Part shown: one piece after another, positions 33,536-43,294 of the stretch | Layout: every line of letters begins with the position of its first letter | Position numbering within the stretch: the first letter of the stretch is position 1 | Assembly (NCBI GenBank): GCA_017537025.1 | Contig: JAFWCB010000005.1 | Coordinates: 62,001-126,000 of the forward strand | Length of the DNA: 64,000 nucleotides | Reading direction: 5' to 3' | DNA from: Sediminibacterium sp. | Lineage (GTDB): Bacteria > Bacteroidota > Bacteroidia > Chitinophagales > Chitinophagaceae | The notes under the pieces: model-generated | What the model was told of the DNA's origin: nothing | Database searches by the model: none | The model's input: only the letters and a program-made list of their open reading frames with translations | Position numbers and translations under genes: made by a program

Positions 33536-34360
33536 ATGCGCTCACTTGTTACCATAGAATGGTTAAAAATTAAAAAATACCCTGCTTTCTGGTGGATGCT
33601 TATTATTGTGTTACTCACCTATCCCGGTATTAATATCATGTTCTATTATGTATATGAGAAAGTAATAACGGGTAAAGAAATGGCTAATAATATTGCAAAA
33701 TTATTATTAGGCAATCCTTTTGTATTTCCTGAAGTATGGCAAACTGTTGCTTATTTTTCTTCCTTCTTTGTATTATTACCTGCCATTTTGGTTATCATGC
33801 TAGTAACCAATGAATATAATTACAAAACACATCGCCAAAATATTATCGACGGCTGGAGTAGAAATGAGTTTCTGTTAAGTAAACTGATAGATGTTGCAAT
33901 TATATCATTTATTGCTACACTAGTATTTACTTTAGTGGCGGTAACCTTTGGTATTTTTTTAAATACAAATAGTTTAAACAGATGGGCTGAACAGCTTACT
34001 GTTATCCCTTTATTTTTTATTCAAACTTTTGCACAATTATCCATTGCCTTCCTGCTTGCCTACCTGATAAAAAAAGCTTTTCTGGCGTTAGGGGTATTTT
34101 TATTCTATTATTTGATAGTAGAAAATATTTTAGTTGCTTATCTCCGCTTTAAAAAAATAATGATTGGGAGATTCCTTCCATTTGAAGTATCTGATAGAAT
34201 TTTAGTAGCACCTGCTTTTACAAGAAATTTTGGAAAAGACTCTAAAACATATTACGAAGAAGCTTTAGCTGCCGTAAATACACAGTTATTATTAACCATA
34301 TTGCTCACTACCATCATCTGGCTAATCTGTTTTAGGCTTCATCAGAAACGTGATTTATAG
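33536..34360 (+). CDS. ABC-2 type permease
   Basis: 274 residues, six predicted helices, the membrane half of the exporter pair with the preceding ATPase. It begins MRSLVTIEWLKIKKYPAFW, a common start of the ABC-2 group; the motif NEYNYKTHRQNIIDGWSR is characteristic for Bacteroidota members. The start is ATG 33536; an overlapping ATG at 33532 is in another frame. The last 29 bases overlap the end of the converging epimerase gene. Confidence 0.86.
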   Translation: MRSLVTIEWLKIKKYPAFWWMLIIVLLTYPGINIMFYYVYEKVITGKEMANNIAKLLLGNPFVFPEVWQTVAYFSSFFVLLPAILVIMLVTNEYNYKTHRQNIIDGWSRNEFLLSKLIDVAIISFIATLVFTLVAVTFGIFLNTNSLNRWAEQLTVIPLFFIQTFAQLSIAFLLAYLIKKAFLALGVFLFYYLIVENILVAYLRFKKIMIGRFLPFEVSDRILVAPAFTRNFGKDSKTYYEEALAAVNTQLLLTILLTTIIWLICFRLHQKRDL

Positions 34361-35279
34361 GGCCTAATAAATCCTTTAGTGCCATATCTATAGTAGGAAA
34401 TAAGAAAGTAAAGCCACTTTGAAGCATTTTTTCTGCCGACACTTTCGTGCTTTTCAGCACTTCAATACTCATTTCACCTAATACCCATTTCAATATAAAT
34501 GCAGGAACAAATAAACGGATATATTTATTTTTAAAAAGTTGAGTAGCCATCTTGCAAATGAGTTGTTCATTAGTAACAGGATGAGGTGCTACTGCATTGT
34601 ATACTCCTAACATATTTGAATTTTCGATAGCGGAGATATATTGGTTACAAAGATCTTGAACATGTATCCAGCTAATCCATTGTTTACCGGTTCCTAATAC
34701 AGTAGCTACTCTATATTTTAATGGTTGTAAAAATTCTTTGAACGCCCCTCCTTCCTTACTAAGTACAATACCGGTTCGTAATATCACCAATCTTTTCCCA
34801 AGCCCAGCAACCGGTTGTATAGCTGTTTCCCATTGTTTACACGTATCTCCTAAAAAATCGTGATATGCTGGGTCTGTTTCTGCAAATCTTTTTTCGGGAT
34901 GATTGGTTTTATCCGGGCCATACCAACCGATAGCTGAAGCACTAACAACAGTTTTTACTTTGTTAGGTATCGTTTGCAATGCTTGCACTAATAATTGGCA
35001 ACTTTGAACCCTACTGGTTAGGATTTCTTTTTTCCGTTTGGAAGTCCATCTTTTATCAGCTACCCCGGCTCCAGCTAAATGAATAATATAGTCGGCTTTT
35101 TGAATCGCTTCGGCTTCTATTTCCATGCGCTCAATATCCCAAGTATAATAACTAATCCCATTACCTGATTCTTTTTTTGATCTACTAACAATCATTACCT
35201 GAAAGCCTCTGGCAATTAATTCTTTAGTAAGGGCGGTACCTATGGTTCCGGTTCCTCCGGTTATCAATACTTGCTGCAT
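34332..35279 (-). CDS. TIGR01777 family NAD(P)-dependent epimerase-like protein
   Basis: 315-residue extended short-chain dehydrogenase of the SDR39U1/YfcH family. Cofactor loop TGGTGTIGTALT, then IIHLAGAGVADKRWTSKRK, VSASAIGWYG (with Tyr), and GTGKQWISWIHVQDL, all signatures of TIGR01777. The physiological substrate of this family is not known; roles in division inhibition have been proposed for some members. Its position next to the dcw cluster, separated by the ftsZ terminator, may be chance. Its 3' end overlaps the ABC permease. Confidence 0.88.
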   Translation of the reverse strand: MQQVLITGGTGTIGTALTKELIARGFQVMIVSRSKKESGNGISYYTWDIERMEIEAEAIQKADYIIHLAGAGVADKRWTSKRKKEILTSRVQSCQLLVQALQTIPNKVKTVVSASAIGWYGPDKTNHPEKRFAETDPAYHDFLGDTCKQWETAIQPVAGLGKRLVILRTGIVLSKEGGAFKEFLQPLKYRVATVLGTGKQWISWIHVQDLCNQYISAIENSNMLGVYNAVAPHPVTNEQLICKMATQLFKNKYIRLFVPAFILKWVLGEMSIEVLKSTKVSAEKMLQSGFTFLFPTIDMALKDLLGPINHVSDEA

Positions 35280-35314
35280 AATATTATTACAATTGGCAAT
35301 TCATAATGTTGCAT

Positions 35315-35347
35315 AAAAAACCCCGATTGAAAATTCAACCAGGGTTT
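35315..35347 (-). terminator. Rho-independent terminator at the end of the dcw operon
   Basis: On the minus strand a 13-bp stem with two G-U pairs (arms 35318-35330 and 35335-35347), a 4-nt loop and six T after it, 22 nt beyond the ftsZ stop. It closes the 13-gene operon. Confidence 0.85.
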
Positions 35348-35368
35348 ATATTGGGTTTGGGTTAGTAA

Positions 35369-37180
35369 CTAATCTGGTTTCTTTCCATCAAAAAATTTAT
35401 TGATAGTAGAAATATTGCCGGGGTTTTGATCATCTTTACTTACCGTATACTTACTATAAAAATTTTCTACTGAAGTAAGCGTATTTCCGAATAATTCCAT
35501 ATTTCTTCTTACATAGGCCGGCACTGCATCAAACTCGCCATTGGCGTCGGCGCTACTATTCATATTAAAAGAAAGATTGCGTAATTTTTGAATTCGCTCA
35601 GCAGCTCTTCTTTTTTGCTCCTCAACATCATCCAATAAATTATCTTCTTCAAAAGCCGGCACTTGAGCAACCGGTTCTGCGATCTGGTCTTCCGGTTTCT
35701 CAACCAATTGCATATTGAAAAGTGGTTCTTCTAGAACGGGTTCTTGTGGTTGAGAAGATTGTTGAGGTTGGGGTATATTTTCAACCGCTTCCGCATAGAT
35801 ATTCATAGGTTTATTCATCAATCCCGCTGAAGCTGTTACTGCTGGCTTTTCGTTTAAAGAAAAATTAAGCATGGGTTCAACGATGGGTGCTTCCGGAACT
35901 TTTGGCAATACCACTTCTTCTGTAATATCTGTGCTCAATTCAAATTGTAGCACTAACGATTCTCTTTCCTCGGCAGCATGATCGATTGTTTCCTCTTCGA
36001 GAATAACAGGTTGCATATCTATTACGGGAGTCGTTTCTGGCTCTTGTAAAGTTGGTATTAAAGCTTCAACTATTTTAGCTTCTTCAACAGGTGGTACTAC
36101 CTGCATTACCGGAACAACTGCTTTCGGCTCTTCTGCTTCCACACCCAACGTCATCACAATTTTTTCGGGAACTGCTTCTACAATCGGTGCAGCTGCCGGT
36201 TTTGCGAAAGGATCTTTTCTTTCGAATCCTGTTGCTACCATGGTAATTCCAATCTTTTTATCGAGTGTAGGGTCATAGCCCATACCCACAATTACATCGG
36301 TATCTTCCCCGGCTTGCATGCGCAGGTGATTATTGATGGTCTCCAATTCATCCATCGTACATTCATGTTCTCCCTCGGCACTATTAATATTTATCAATAT
36401 CCATTTAGCCCCTCTAATATCATCATCATTCAATAATGGTGAACTCAATGCTTCTTCTATAGCACGTTGCGCACGATTTTCACCTTCAACTTCTGCTTTT
36501 CCTAAAATGGCAACACCACCATTTTTCATTACTGTACATACATCTGCGAAGTCAACGATAATATGTCCGCGACTATTAATCACATCCGTAATACATTTAG
36601 CTGCTGTTGCCAATACATTATCTGCTTTGCTAAAGGCTTCTTTCATTTTGAGGTTACCGTATTGCATACGGAGTTTCTCATTACTGATAACCAATAATGT
36701 ATCTACATAAGGCTTAAGGGCATTAATTCCTTCTTCTGCTTGTAGTTTTCTACGAGGTCCTTCGAAACCGAAAGGGGTGGTTACTATACCTACAGTTAAA
36801 ATACCTAATTCTTTACATATTTGGGCAATAATAGGAGCACCGCCCGTACCGGTACCACCGCCCATTCCTACTGTTATAAATGCCATTTTGGTATTTACTT
36901 CCAGTATGCGTCTTATTTCTTCCAGAGATTCTTCGGTAGCTTTTTTACCAACTTCCGGGTTAGCACCTGCACCAAGACCTTGTGTTAAATGTGGCCCCAG
37001 TTGGATTTTATTAGGTACTTGACTTTGTTCTATTGCTTTGGCATCGGTATTACAAATAATAAAATCAACGCCTTCGATGTTTTGCGAAAACATAAAGTTT
37101 ACCGCATTACTTCCGCCACCGCCAACACCCAATACTTTAATAATGGATGATTTTTGCTTTGGCAAATCGAAATGAATCAT
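35369..37180 (-). CDS. ftsZ: Cell division protein FtsZ with long C-terminal extension
   Basis: Tubulin-like GTPase that forms the Z ring. 603 residues, about 200 more than E. coli FtsZ. GTPase domain 1-325: GVGGGGSNAVNFM, MGGGTGTGGAPIIA (tubulin signature) and GVGYDP-type region (GMGYDPTLDKK). Then a Pro/Glu/Val-rich linker (about 330-545) and the conserved tail VPAYVRRN (553-560), after which some 43 residues follow (to FDGKKPD). In many bacteria the conserved peptide is at the extreme end; here it is internal. Last gene of the dcw operon; a terminator follows. Confidence 0.96.
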   Translation of the reverse strand: MIHFDLPKQKSSIIKVLGVGGGGSNAVNFMFSQNIEGVDFIICNTDAKAIEQSQVPNKIQLGPHLTQGLGAGANPEVGKKATEESLEEIRRILEVNTKMAFITVGMGGGTGTGGAPIIAQICKELGILTVGIVTTPFGFEGPRRKLQAEEGINALKPYVDTLLVISNEKLRMQYGNLKMKEAFSKADNVLATAAKCITDVINSRGHIIVDFADVCTVMKNGGVAILGKAEVEGENRAQRAIEEALSSPLLNDDDIRGAKWILININSAEGEHECTMDELETINNHLRMQAGEDTDVIVGMGYDPTLDKKIGITMVATGFERKDPFAKPAAAPIVEAVPEKIVMTLGVEAEEPKAVVPVMQVVPPVEEAKIVEALIPTLQEPETTPVIDMQPVILEEETIDHAAEERESLVLQFELSTDITEEVVLPKVPEAPIVEPMLNFSLNEKPAVTASAGLMNKPMNIYAEAVENIPQPQQSSQPQEPVLEEPLFNMQLVEKPEDQIAEPVAQVPAFEEDNLLDDVEEQKRRAAERIQKLRNLSFNMNSSADANGEFDAVPAYVRRNMELFGNTLTSVENFYSKYTVSKDDQNPGNISTINKFFDGKKPD

Positions 37181-37238
37181 AGTGTAGGTTTTGGGTTAGA
37201 TTATCTATAAGAAACGGGCAATACCCTTTTTTATTTTA

Positions 37239-38612
37239 CTAACGGATTACTTGGTCTTCTTCTTCTTTAAATAAATCAATCAGATTATTCTTGAACTTAT
37301 CCCAGAAGCGCTCTCTTCTTTGTGTTACATCTACTTGTGTAACAGGTATTTCTACTTCCGGTTTTACACCCATCTCCTGTTTCTTTGTAAGTCCTTCCGG
37401 TACTGATACTTTCACAAATTTTTCGTTGAACTCTTTATACTTATGATCGTAATCATTGTATCCTTTCAGTATTAAACCAATACAGGTAGCATACATAGGT
37501 TTTTTCAACTCATCGATATGATTGGCGGCTAGATGCTCGTTAGGTAAGCCTATACGGGCATTCAAGCCGGTTGTATATTCTGTTAATTGAATCAGGTGTT
37601 TTAATTGAGATCCACCACCGGTAAGGATGATACCACCATTGAGTGCACGATGATCTAAGCCTACTTGCTTTAAATGATAGGTTACAAAATCCAGTATCTC
37701 ACCCATTCTTGCCTGAATAATAGAGGCCAAATTTTTTACGCTGATCTCTTTAGCAGGCATGCCTTTTAAACCCGGAATGGTGATATAAGCATTGGCTTTG
37801 GCTTCATCTGCTAATGCCGAACCGAATTGTACTTTCATGGCCTCTGCCTGACTTTTCAATACACCTAATCCGATCCTGATATCATTCGTAATATTCTCAC
37901 CACCAAATGGAATTACAGCGGTATGCTTTAAGATACCTTCATAAAAAACAGCTAAATCACTGGTACCACCACCAATATCTAATATGGCAACACCGGCTTC
38001 CATATCGATCTCACTCATTACAGCGCTCGCAGATGCTAAGGGTTGTAATACCAAGTCTTTTGTTTGTAAACCACTGCGATCTACCGCTCTATTAATATTC
38101 CTGATAGCATTTCTATCGCCTGTGATGATATGAAAATTAGCCCCTACTTTCACTCCATTATATCCAACAGGGTCTTTAATATTCTGGATACTATCTACAT
38201 GGAAATCTTGCGAAATCACATCAATGATCTGATCTCCTGCAGGAATAAAAGTTTTTCTTTGGTTATTGATAAGCTGATCGATCTCCCAACGTTGAATTTC
38301 AGTTTCCGGATCCTGCCGAACGATATCACCGCGTGTTTGTAGGCTTTTAATATGGTGACCGGCAATACCAACATACACTTCATTAATTTCTAAATCGGGA
38401 TTGCTTTGGGCACAATTTTCAAGTGCTTGTTGAATCGCTTTGATGGTTTGATCAATATTAAGAACTTGCCCATGCTGAACGCCATGGCTATTGGCGCGAC
38501 CAAAGCCCAAAATTTCCAGCTTGCCGTACTCATTTTTTCTTCCTGCAATGGCAGCTATTTTGGTTGTTCCGATATCCAGACCAACAATGATTGGTGCTTC
38601 ATTGTGATTCAT
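37239..38612 (-). CDS. ftsA: Cell division protein FtsA
   Basis: Actin-like protein that tethers FtsZ to the membrane. 457 residues. VGLDIGTTKIAAIAG phosphate-1 loop, VAILDIGGGTSDLAVF phosphate-2, and ILTGGGSQLKHL adenosine loop; the SHS2/1C insert lies between. The last helix RFWDKFKNNLIDLFKEE is amphipathic and basic/hydrophobic, as the membrane-targeting sequence of FtsA. It overlaps ftsQ by 4 nt at its start, and 58 nt separate it from ftsZ. Confidence 0.95.
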   Translation of the reverse strand: MNHNEAPIIVGLDIGTTKIAAIAGRKNEYGKLEILGFGRANSHGVQHGQVLNIDQTIKAIQQALENCAQSNPDLEINEVYVGIAGHHIKSLQTRGDIVRQDPETEIQRWEIDQLINNQRKTFIPAGDQIIDVISQDFHVDSIQNIKDPVGYNGVKVGANFHIITGDRNAIRNINRAVDRSGLQTKDLVLQPLASASAVMSEIDMEAGVAILDIGGGTSDLAVFYEGILKHTAVIPFGGENITNDIRIGLGVLKSQAEAMKVQFGSALADEAKANAYITIPGLKGMPAKEISVKNLASIIQARMGEILDFVTYHLKQVGLDHRALNGGIILTGGGSQLKHLIQLTEYTTGLNARIGLPNEHLAANHIDELKKPMYATCIGLILKGYNDYDHKYKEFNEKFVKVSVPEGLTKKQEMGVKPEVEIPVTQVDVTQRRERFWDKFKNNLIDLFKEEEDQVIR

Positions 38613-39568
38613 AAGGTATGTTTTTTTGTTGTTTTAGGTTTTACCCCATTCGTTAACGGTTTTATGGTTTTTTTATTGTTAGGAATGGGTAAAGATTTTA
38701 TTTTTTTATCATGTATAGTTAAGGAGTCTGCTACAGCGGGAATCACCTGGGGATTTATTGCTATCAATGCCTGAGCAGCGGCGGAATCAGCAATCATTTT
38801 AGCGGTTCCTTTTTTTGTAGCAACAATTTGATTCCGGTATTGCAAGTCGAGTTTTTCATACTTATCAAATCCCGCTTCGAACCAGTTTTGAGTATAAAAG
38901 TTTTTTAATTTAAAAAAACGGGCTTTTATATCGGTAGTATCGCCAAAAATTACCAGATGATCTCCGATAGTAGGTACCAATTCAAATTGCTTTTGGTCAT
39001 TAATATTAATCTGGGCAATTTGGGCAGTAAAAAAAGAATCTGCACCGATATAAGAAGCCATAGCAGCTATTTGGGCCAGCATTGTTGTATCTTTTTTAGG
39101 TAACTGCGGATTAACCCCTGTAAACACAGGAACTCGTGCTGTAAGTTTATTACTTAATGGCAAGATTACTAAAGCAGTATCGATATAATAACTATTGCCT
39201 GTTGTTTCAAAGATTCTTGCAATTGGCTGCCTCTCTTCAATATGTATTTGTAATACGCGATTATTATCAAGATACATTTCAGCATTTTTTACCCAGTTAT
39301 TTTGCTCAACGGCTGCTTCCATATTACGTAGTGATAATGTATAAATCGGCCTACCTATTACATTGCCTTTGGCATTTACTAACTCTTTTATATCTACTTC
39401 ATCAATAAACATATGCTTTTCGGCTCCTCTGATCTCAATATTGATATCACTGCATAACTGTCTTTTTTTGAATTGAATACCTGCACCAAATAATACTATG
39501 ATAGCAATACCGAATAGTATCCAAATGATACGAATAATCCATCGGGTTATATTTGCAGGTATCGTCAT
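38609..39568 (-). CDS. ftsQ: Cell division protein FtsQ/DivIB
   Basis: Bitopic divisome protein connecting FtsL/FtsB with FtsA-FtsZ. 319 residues from ATG 39568 (MTIPANITRW), one base after the murC stop; an ATG 7 codons upstream overlaps murC. One membrane helix (about 10-32), then a POTRA-like start (IEIRGAEKHMFIDEVDIKELV) and the FtsQ beta domain with ERQPIARIF. Ends in a basic tail (KPKTTKKHTL). It sits between murC and ftsA as in other Bacteroidota. Confidence 0.9.
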   Translation of the reverse strand: MTIPANITRWIIRIIWILFGIAIIVLFGAGIQFKKRQLCSDINIEIRGAEKHMFIDEVDIKELVNAKGNVIGRPIYTLSLRNMEAAVEQNNWVKNAEMYLDNNRVLQIHIEERQPIARIFETTGNSYYIDTALVILPLSNKLTARVPVFTGVNPQLPKKDTTMLAQIAAMASYIGADSFFTAQIAQININDQKQFELVPTIGDHLVIFGDTTDIKARFFKLKNFYTQNWFEAGFDKYEKLDLQYRNQIVATKKGTAKMIADSAAAQALIAINPQVIPAVADSLTIHDKKIKSLPIPNNKKTIKPLTNGVKPKTTKKHTL

Positions 39569-39569
39569 A

Positions 39570-40925
39570 CTAGCCGAGTAATTTTGCAATGGGTTGAACT
39601 AATGTATCTATATCTCCCGCTCCGGCCATTACTACCAATTCCGGTTTATGTTTATCAACATAGGTCAAAAGATTTTCTTTAGAAAGCACTTGTTTATGTT
39701 GCATGTGTACCTGATCTAATAACCATTCGCTATGTATACCCTCCATGGGTAGTTCTCGGGCAGGGTAAATCGGTAAGAGAACTAACTCGTCTGCCTTGGC
39801 TAAACTGGTAGCAAACCCTAGAGCCTGATCCTTGGTTCTGCTAAATAAATGGGGTTGAAATACCAGGGTTAGCTTTGTATGCGGAAATAAACTTCTTACA
39901 CCACTAATTAAAGCATTCAATTCTTCGGGGTGATGCGCATAATCATCTATCACGGTATGTGTACTCGTTTTCAATGCATAATCAAATCTTCTTTTTACAC
40001 CTTTAAAAGAAGCTACTGCGGATTTAATCTTAGCGTCATCTATTTTCAAATACTTCGCCACCCCGATAGCTGCTAATACATTTTCAATATTATGCAGCCC
40101 ACCCATATTTAGTACAACATCGTTGATAGCCCAATAATTATTTATTACATCAAACCGGTACGTACCATTATCAACTACTAAATTTTGTGTATGAATATTT
40201 GCTAAACTATTGGTAAGATCATAGGTACAATGATCGGGAACTGTAAATGCTTTCTCTTTATGAAGTCCGAGCTTCGTAATCAGGCATCCACCGGTTTTAA
40301 CTTTTTCAGAAAACTGAACAAAAGCATTCTCCACTTCTTCTGCTGTACCATAAATATCTAAATGATCGGGGTCGGTTGCAGTGATAATAGCTATATCCGG
40401 AGATAATTTTAAAAAACTTCTGTCATATTCATCTGCTTCTACCACTACTACATTATTTTCATGGCTCCAGAAATTACTATTATAATTAGCTGCTATACCA
40501 CCTAGAAAAGCATTACATCCATATCCGGTATCGCGTAAGATATGGGCTATCATGGAACTCACGGTAGTTTTACCGTGGGTGCCTGCCACACAAATATTGA
40601 ATGAGTTGGCAGTAATCCATTGTAAGATATCACTGCGTTTAACTACTGTAAATCCATGTTCTTTATAATAATTTAGTTCCTTATGATTTGTAGGAATAGC
40701 TGGTGTATACACAACTACATCCGGCGTCTTCGGCGCCAAAGCTATATTATCTTCATAGTGTATGGTTATTCCTTCTGCTTCTAAAGCACGGGTTAGTGCC
40801 GTGTTTGTTTTATCATACCCTGCTACCGCTGCTCCTTTTGCATTAAAATACCTAGCTAAAGCACTCATACCAATGCCACCTACTCCAATAAAATAAATAT
40901 TCTTTATTTCTTTTAATGCAATCAT
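39570..40925 (-). CDS. murC: UDP-N-acetylmuramate--L-alanine ligase
   Basis: Adds L-Ala to UDP-MurNAc, the first amino acid of the peptidoglycan stem. 451 residues, Mur ligase fold: N-terminal IYFIGVGGIGMSALARYF, P-loop GTHGKTTVSSMIAH, VVEADEYDRSF and DDYAHHPEE. Start overlaps the murG stop by 4 nt (ATGA). Confidence 0.96.
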   Translation of the reverse strand: MIALKEIKNIYFIGVGGIGMSALARYFNAKGAAVAGYDKTNTALTRALEAEGITIHYEDNIALAPKTPDVVVYTPAIPTNHKELNYYKEHGFTVVKRSDILQWITANSFNICVAGTHGKTTVSSMIAHILRDTGYGCNAFLGGIAANYNSNFWSHENNVVVVEADEYDRSFLKLSPDIAIITATDPDHLDIYGTAEEVENAFVQFSEKVKTGGCLITKLGLHKEKAFTVPDHCTYDLTNSLANIHTQNLVVDNGTYRFDVINNYWAINDVVLNMGGLHNIENVLAAIGVAKYLKIDDAKIKSAVASFKGVKRRFDYALKTSTHTVIDDYAHHPEELNALISGVRSLFPHTKLTLVFQPHLFSRTKDQALGFATSLAKADELVLLPIYPARELPMEGIHSEWLLDQVHMQHKQVLSKENLLTYVDKHKPELVVMAGAGDIDTLVQPIAKLLG

Positions 40926-42013
40926 GATATATAGTCGATAATTTTTTTTGCTATTATAGTATCTGCATCCGTTATTGCTAATTTCTTTATAGCATTTGTC
41001 ATTTGAATCTGCTTTTCTTTATCTTCTGCTAATAATAAAATGGCATCTACTAATTCATTATTAGCGTCTGCATCCTTCACTAGGATAGCAGCATCAGCAT
41101 TAACCAGCTGCAAAGCATTTGCAGTTTGATGATCTTCTGCCGCGTGTGGGAAGGGCACTAAAATAACGGGCTTAGCTATGATACATAATTCTGTTACTGC
41201 CATAGCCCCAGCTCTACTCACAATAATATCGGCAGCAGCATAGCCGGTTTCCATTTCTTTTATAAACTCAGTTACTACAACTCCAGGATACGCTTCCTCG
41301 GCATCCGAATACTTAGTTGCATTTGTTTTTCCGGTTTGCCAAATCAACTGAATATCTTTTTTAACCATATTCTGAATGCCTTGCAAAATGGCATCATTAA
41401 TACTCTTCGCTCCTAAACTACCGCCTACCACTAATACTGTTATTTTATCGGGTGCTAATCCGAAAAACAAGATTGCATCTTCCTTCGATATAGATTTTTT
41501 AACAATCGATTTACGTACAGGGTTACCGGTAATAATGAGGTTTATATTGGGGAAAAAAGATTCCATACCTTTTGTAGCAACAAATACTGCTGTTGCTTTT
41601 TTTCCTAGCATAATATTAGCCTTACCGGCAAATGAATTACTCTCATGTAAGAAAGTAGGGATTTTTTGCGATTGGGCAAATCTTAACACCGGAAACGAAG
41701 AATACCCGCCCACACCTATAACGGCATCCGGTTTAAATTTTTTGAATATGGTTCTTACTTGCACGAAGCTTTTTATTAATTTAAGAGGCAGGCCGATATT
41801 TTTCAACATATGAGTTCTGTTAAATCCGGCTATATCCAGTCCTTCAATAGCATAACCTGCTTGAGGTACTTTTTCCATTTCCATTTTACCTTTTGCCCCT
41901 ATAAATAAAAATGCTGCATCAGGTAATTGCTCTTTCAGTGCATTCGCAATCGCAATGGCAGGGAATATATGTCCGCCCGTACCACCTCCCGCTATAATAA
42001 ATTTCTTACTCAA
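40922..42013 (-). CDS. murG: UDP-N-acetylglucosamine:lipid I transferase
   Basis: Makes lipid II from lipid I at the inner face of the membrane. 363 residues, GT-B fold. GGGTGGHIFPAIAIA donor/lipid loop, GVGGYSSFPVL, VLVVGGSLGAKSIN, and SRAGAMAVTELCIIAKP, with the HAAEDHQTANA sugar-nucleotide motif. Start overlaps ftsW by 8 nt. Confidence 0.96.
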   Translation of the reverse strand: MSKKFIIAGGGTGGHIFPAIAIANALKEQLPDAAFLFIGAKGKMEMEKVPQAGYAIEGLDIAGFNRTHMLKNIGLPLKLIKSFVQVRTIFKKFKPDAVIGVGGYSSFPVLRFAQSQKIPTFLHESNSFAGKANIMLGKKATAVFVATKGMESFFPNINLIITGNPVRKSIVKKSISKEDAILFFGLAPDKITVLVVGGSLGAKSINDAILQGIQNMVKKDIQLIWQTGKTNATKYSDAEEAYPGVVVTEFIKEMETGYAAADIIVSRAGAMAVTELCIIAKPVILVPFPHAAEDHQTANALQLVNADAAILVKDADANNELVDAILLLAEDKEKQIQMTNAIKKLAITDADTIIAKKIIDYIS

Positions 42014-43292
42014 TCGGGGCCGTTTTAACAGGTAATGATTCAGGTTCTTTTCCTTCTAATTGCTCCACGTTTCGGGCTACACTTAATATGATACCAATAG
42101 CAGCGCAAGTAAATAAGTAAGAGCTACCCCCCATGCTCACAAGCGGTAGTGTAACACCCGTTACAGGTACTAAATTTACATTTACTGCCATATTTGCAAT
42201 AGCCTGAATGATCAGCGTAAAACTCAATCCCAATGCCAGAAAAGCGCCAAATGCATAAGGGCATCTTCTGAAAATACTGATACATCGAAACAAAAAAACC
42301 AAATAAATAAATATCATAAATGCACCACCCAGCAATCCATATTCTTCGATAATGATCGAATAAATAAAATCATTATAGGCTTGCGGTAAAAAATTTCTTT
42401 GTCTACTATTCCCCGGACCTAAACCCATTAACACACTTCCATTAGAAATGGCAATTTTTGCTTGTTGAACCTGATACGGTGTTTCCTGATCACCAGCGTA
42501 CATAAAATCCTGTACCCGTTTTACCCAAGTGCCGAAGCGGCCCATTGTTTTCATTTTCTCGGCAACTATAGGTTTGGCGATATCTTCTTTTTTCTTTCCC
42601 TCATATGTTAACATAGCGATCGAAACAATAAATGCTACCGGAATTAATGCAATAAAGATGGTGAGTAGAATATGTTTCATACTTACTCTTCCGATAAACA
42701 TCAAGAGTAAAGCCGTGGCTCCTGTTAATAAAGCGTTAGACAAGTTGGCAGGCATAATAAGGGCACAAATAATAAGTACGGGAGTTACTACCGGAATAAA
42801 TCCCTTTTTAAAATCTTTGATAACTTCCTGTTTCTTACTCAACATTTTTGAGATATACATAAACAAAGCCAGCTTAGCAAAGTCGCTGGTTTGTATGGTC
42901 ATATTGATAATTGGTAATTTAATCCATCTGCTTCCCTCATTGATACGTGCCCCGAAGAAAAGAGTATATAATAGTAAAGGCACTGAAATAAAAAATAATA
43001 AAGTAGCTACCCTTGAAAAAAGGGTATAGTTAACCCGATGAAGAAAATAAATTAATAGCATCCCTAAGAGGGTAAACGACACTTGTTTAAAAAGATAGAT
43101 TGTAGTATTACCTCTATACATTTTATACGCCAAGGAGCCTGTGGCACTGTACACTACCAGAATAGATATCAATGACAATAAAAGTACTATACCCCATATA
43201 TATTTATCGCCGCGAGTACGTGTTACCAACTGATTTCTTACCCCTTCTACTGTTGGTATCTGAGAAAATAATGTATCATTTATTTCAGACAT
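42006..43292 (-). CDS. ftsW: Lipid II polymerase FtsW (SEDS family)
   Basis: Septal glycan strand polymerase partnered with the FtsI transpeptidase. 428 residues, about ten helices. SEDS marks: GARINEGSRWIKLP and the end block NMAVNVNLVPVTGVTLPLVSMGGSS (in pieces), with the periplasmic loop containing EDIAKPIVAEKMKTMGRF. Two nt after murD; SEDS proteins FtsW and RodA look alike but the dcw position settles FtsW. Confidence 0.94.
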   Translation of the reverse strand: MSEINDTLFSQIPTVEGVRNQLVTRTRGDKYIWGIVLLLSLISILVVYSATGSLAYKMYRGNTTIYLFKQVSFTLLGMLLIYFLHRVNYTLFSRVATLLFFISVPLLLYTLFFGARINEGSRWIKLPIINMTIQTSDFAKLALFMYISKMLSKKQEVIKDFKKGFIPVVTPVLIICALIMPANLSNALLTGATALLLMFIGRVSMKHILLTIFIALIPVAFIVSIAMLTYEGKKKEDIAKPIVAEKMKTMGRFGTWVKRVQDFMYAGDQETPYQVQQAKIAISNGSVLMGLGPGNSRQRNFLPQAYNDFIYSIIIEEYGLLGGAFMIFIYLVFLFRCISIFRRCPYAFGAFLALGLSFTLIIQAIANMAVNVNLVPVTGVTLPLVSMGGSSYLFTCAAIGIILSVARNVEQLEGKEPESLPVKTAPIE

Positions 43293-43294
43293 GC

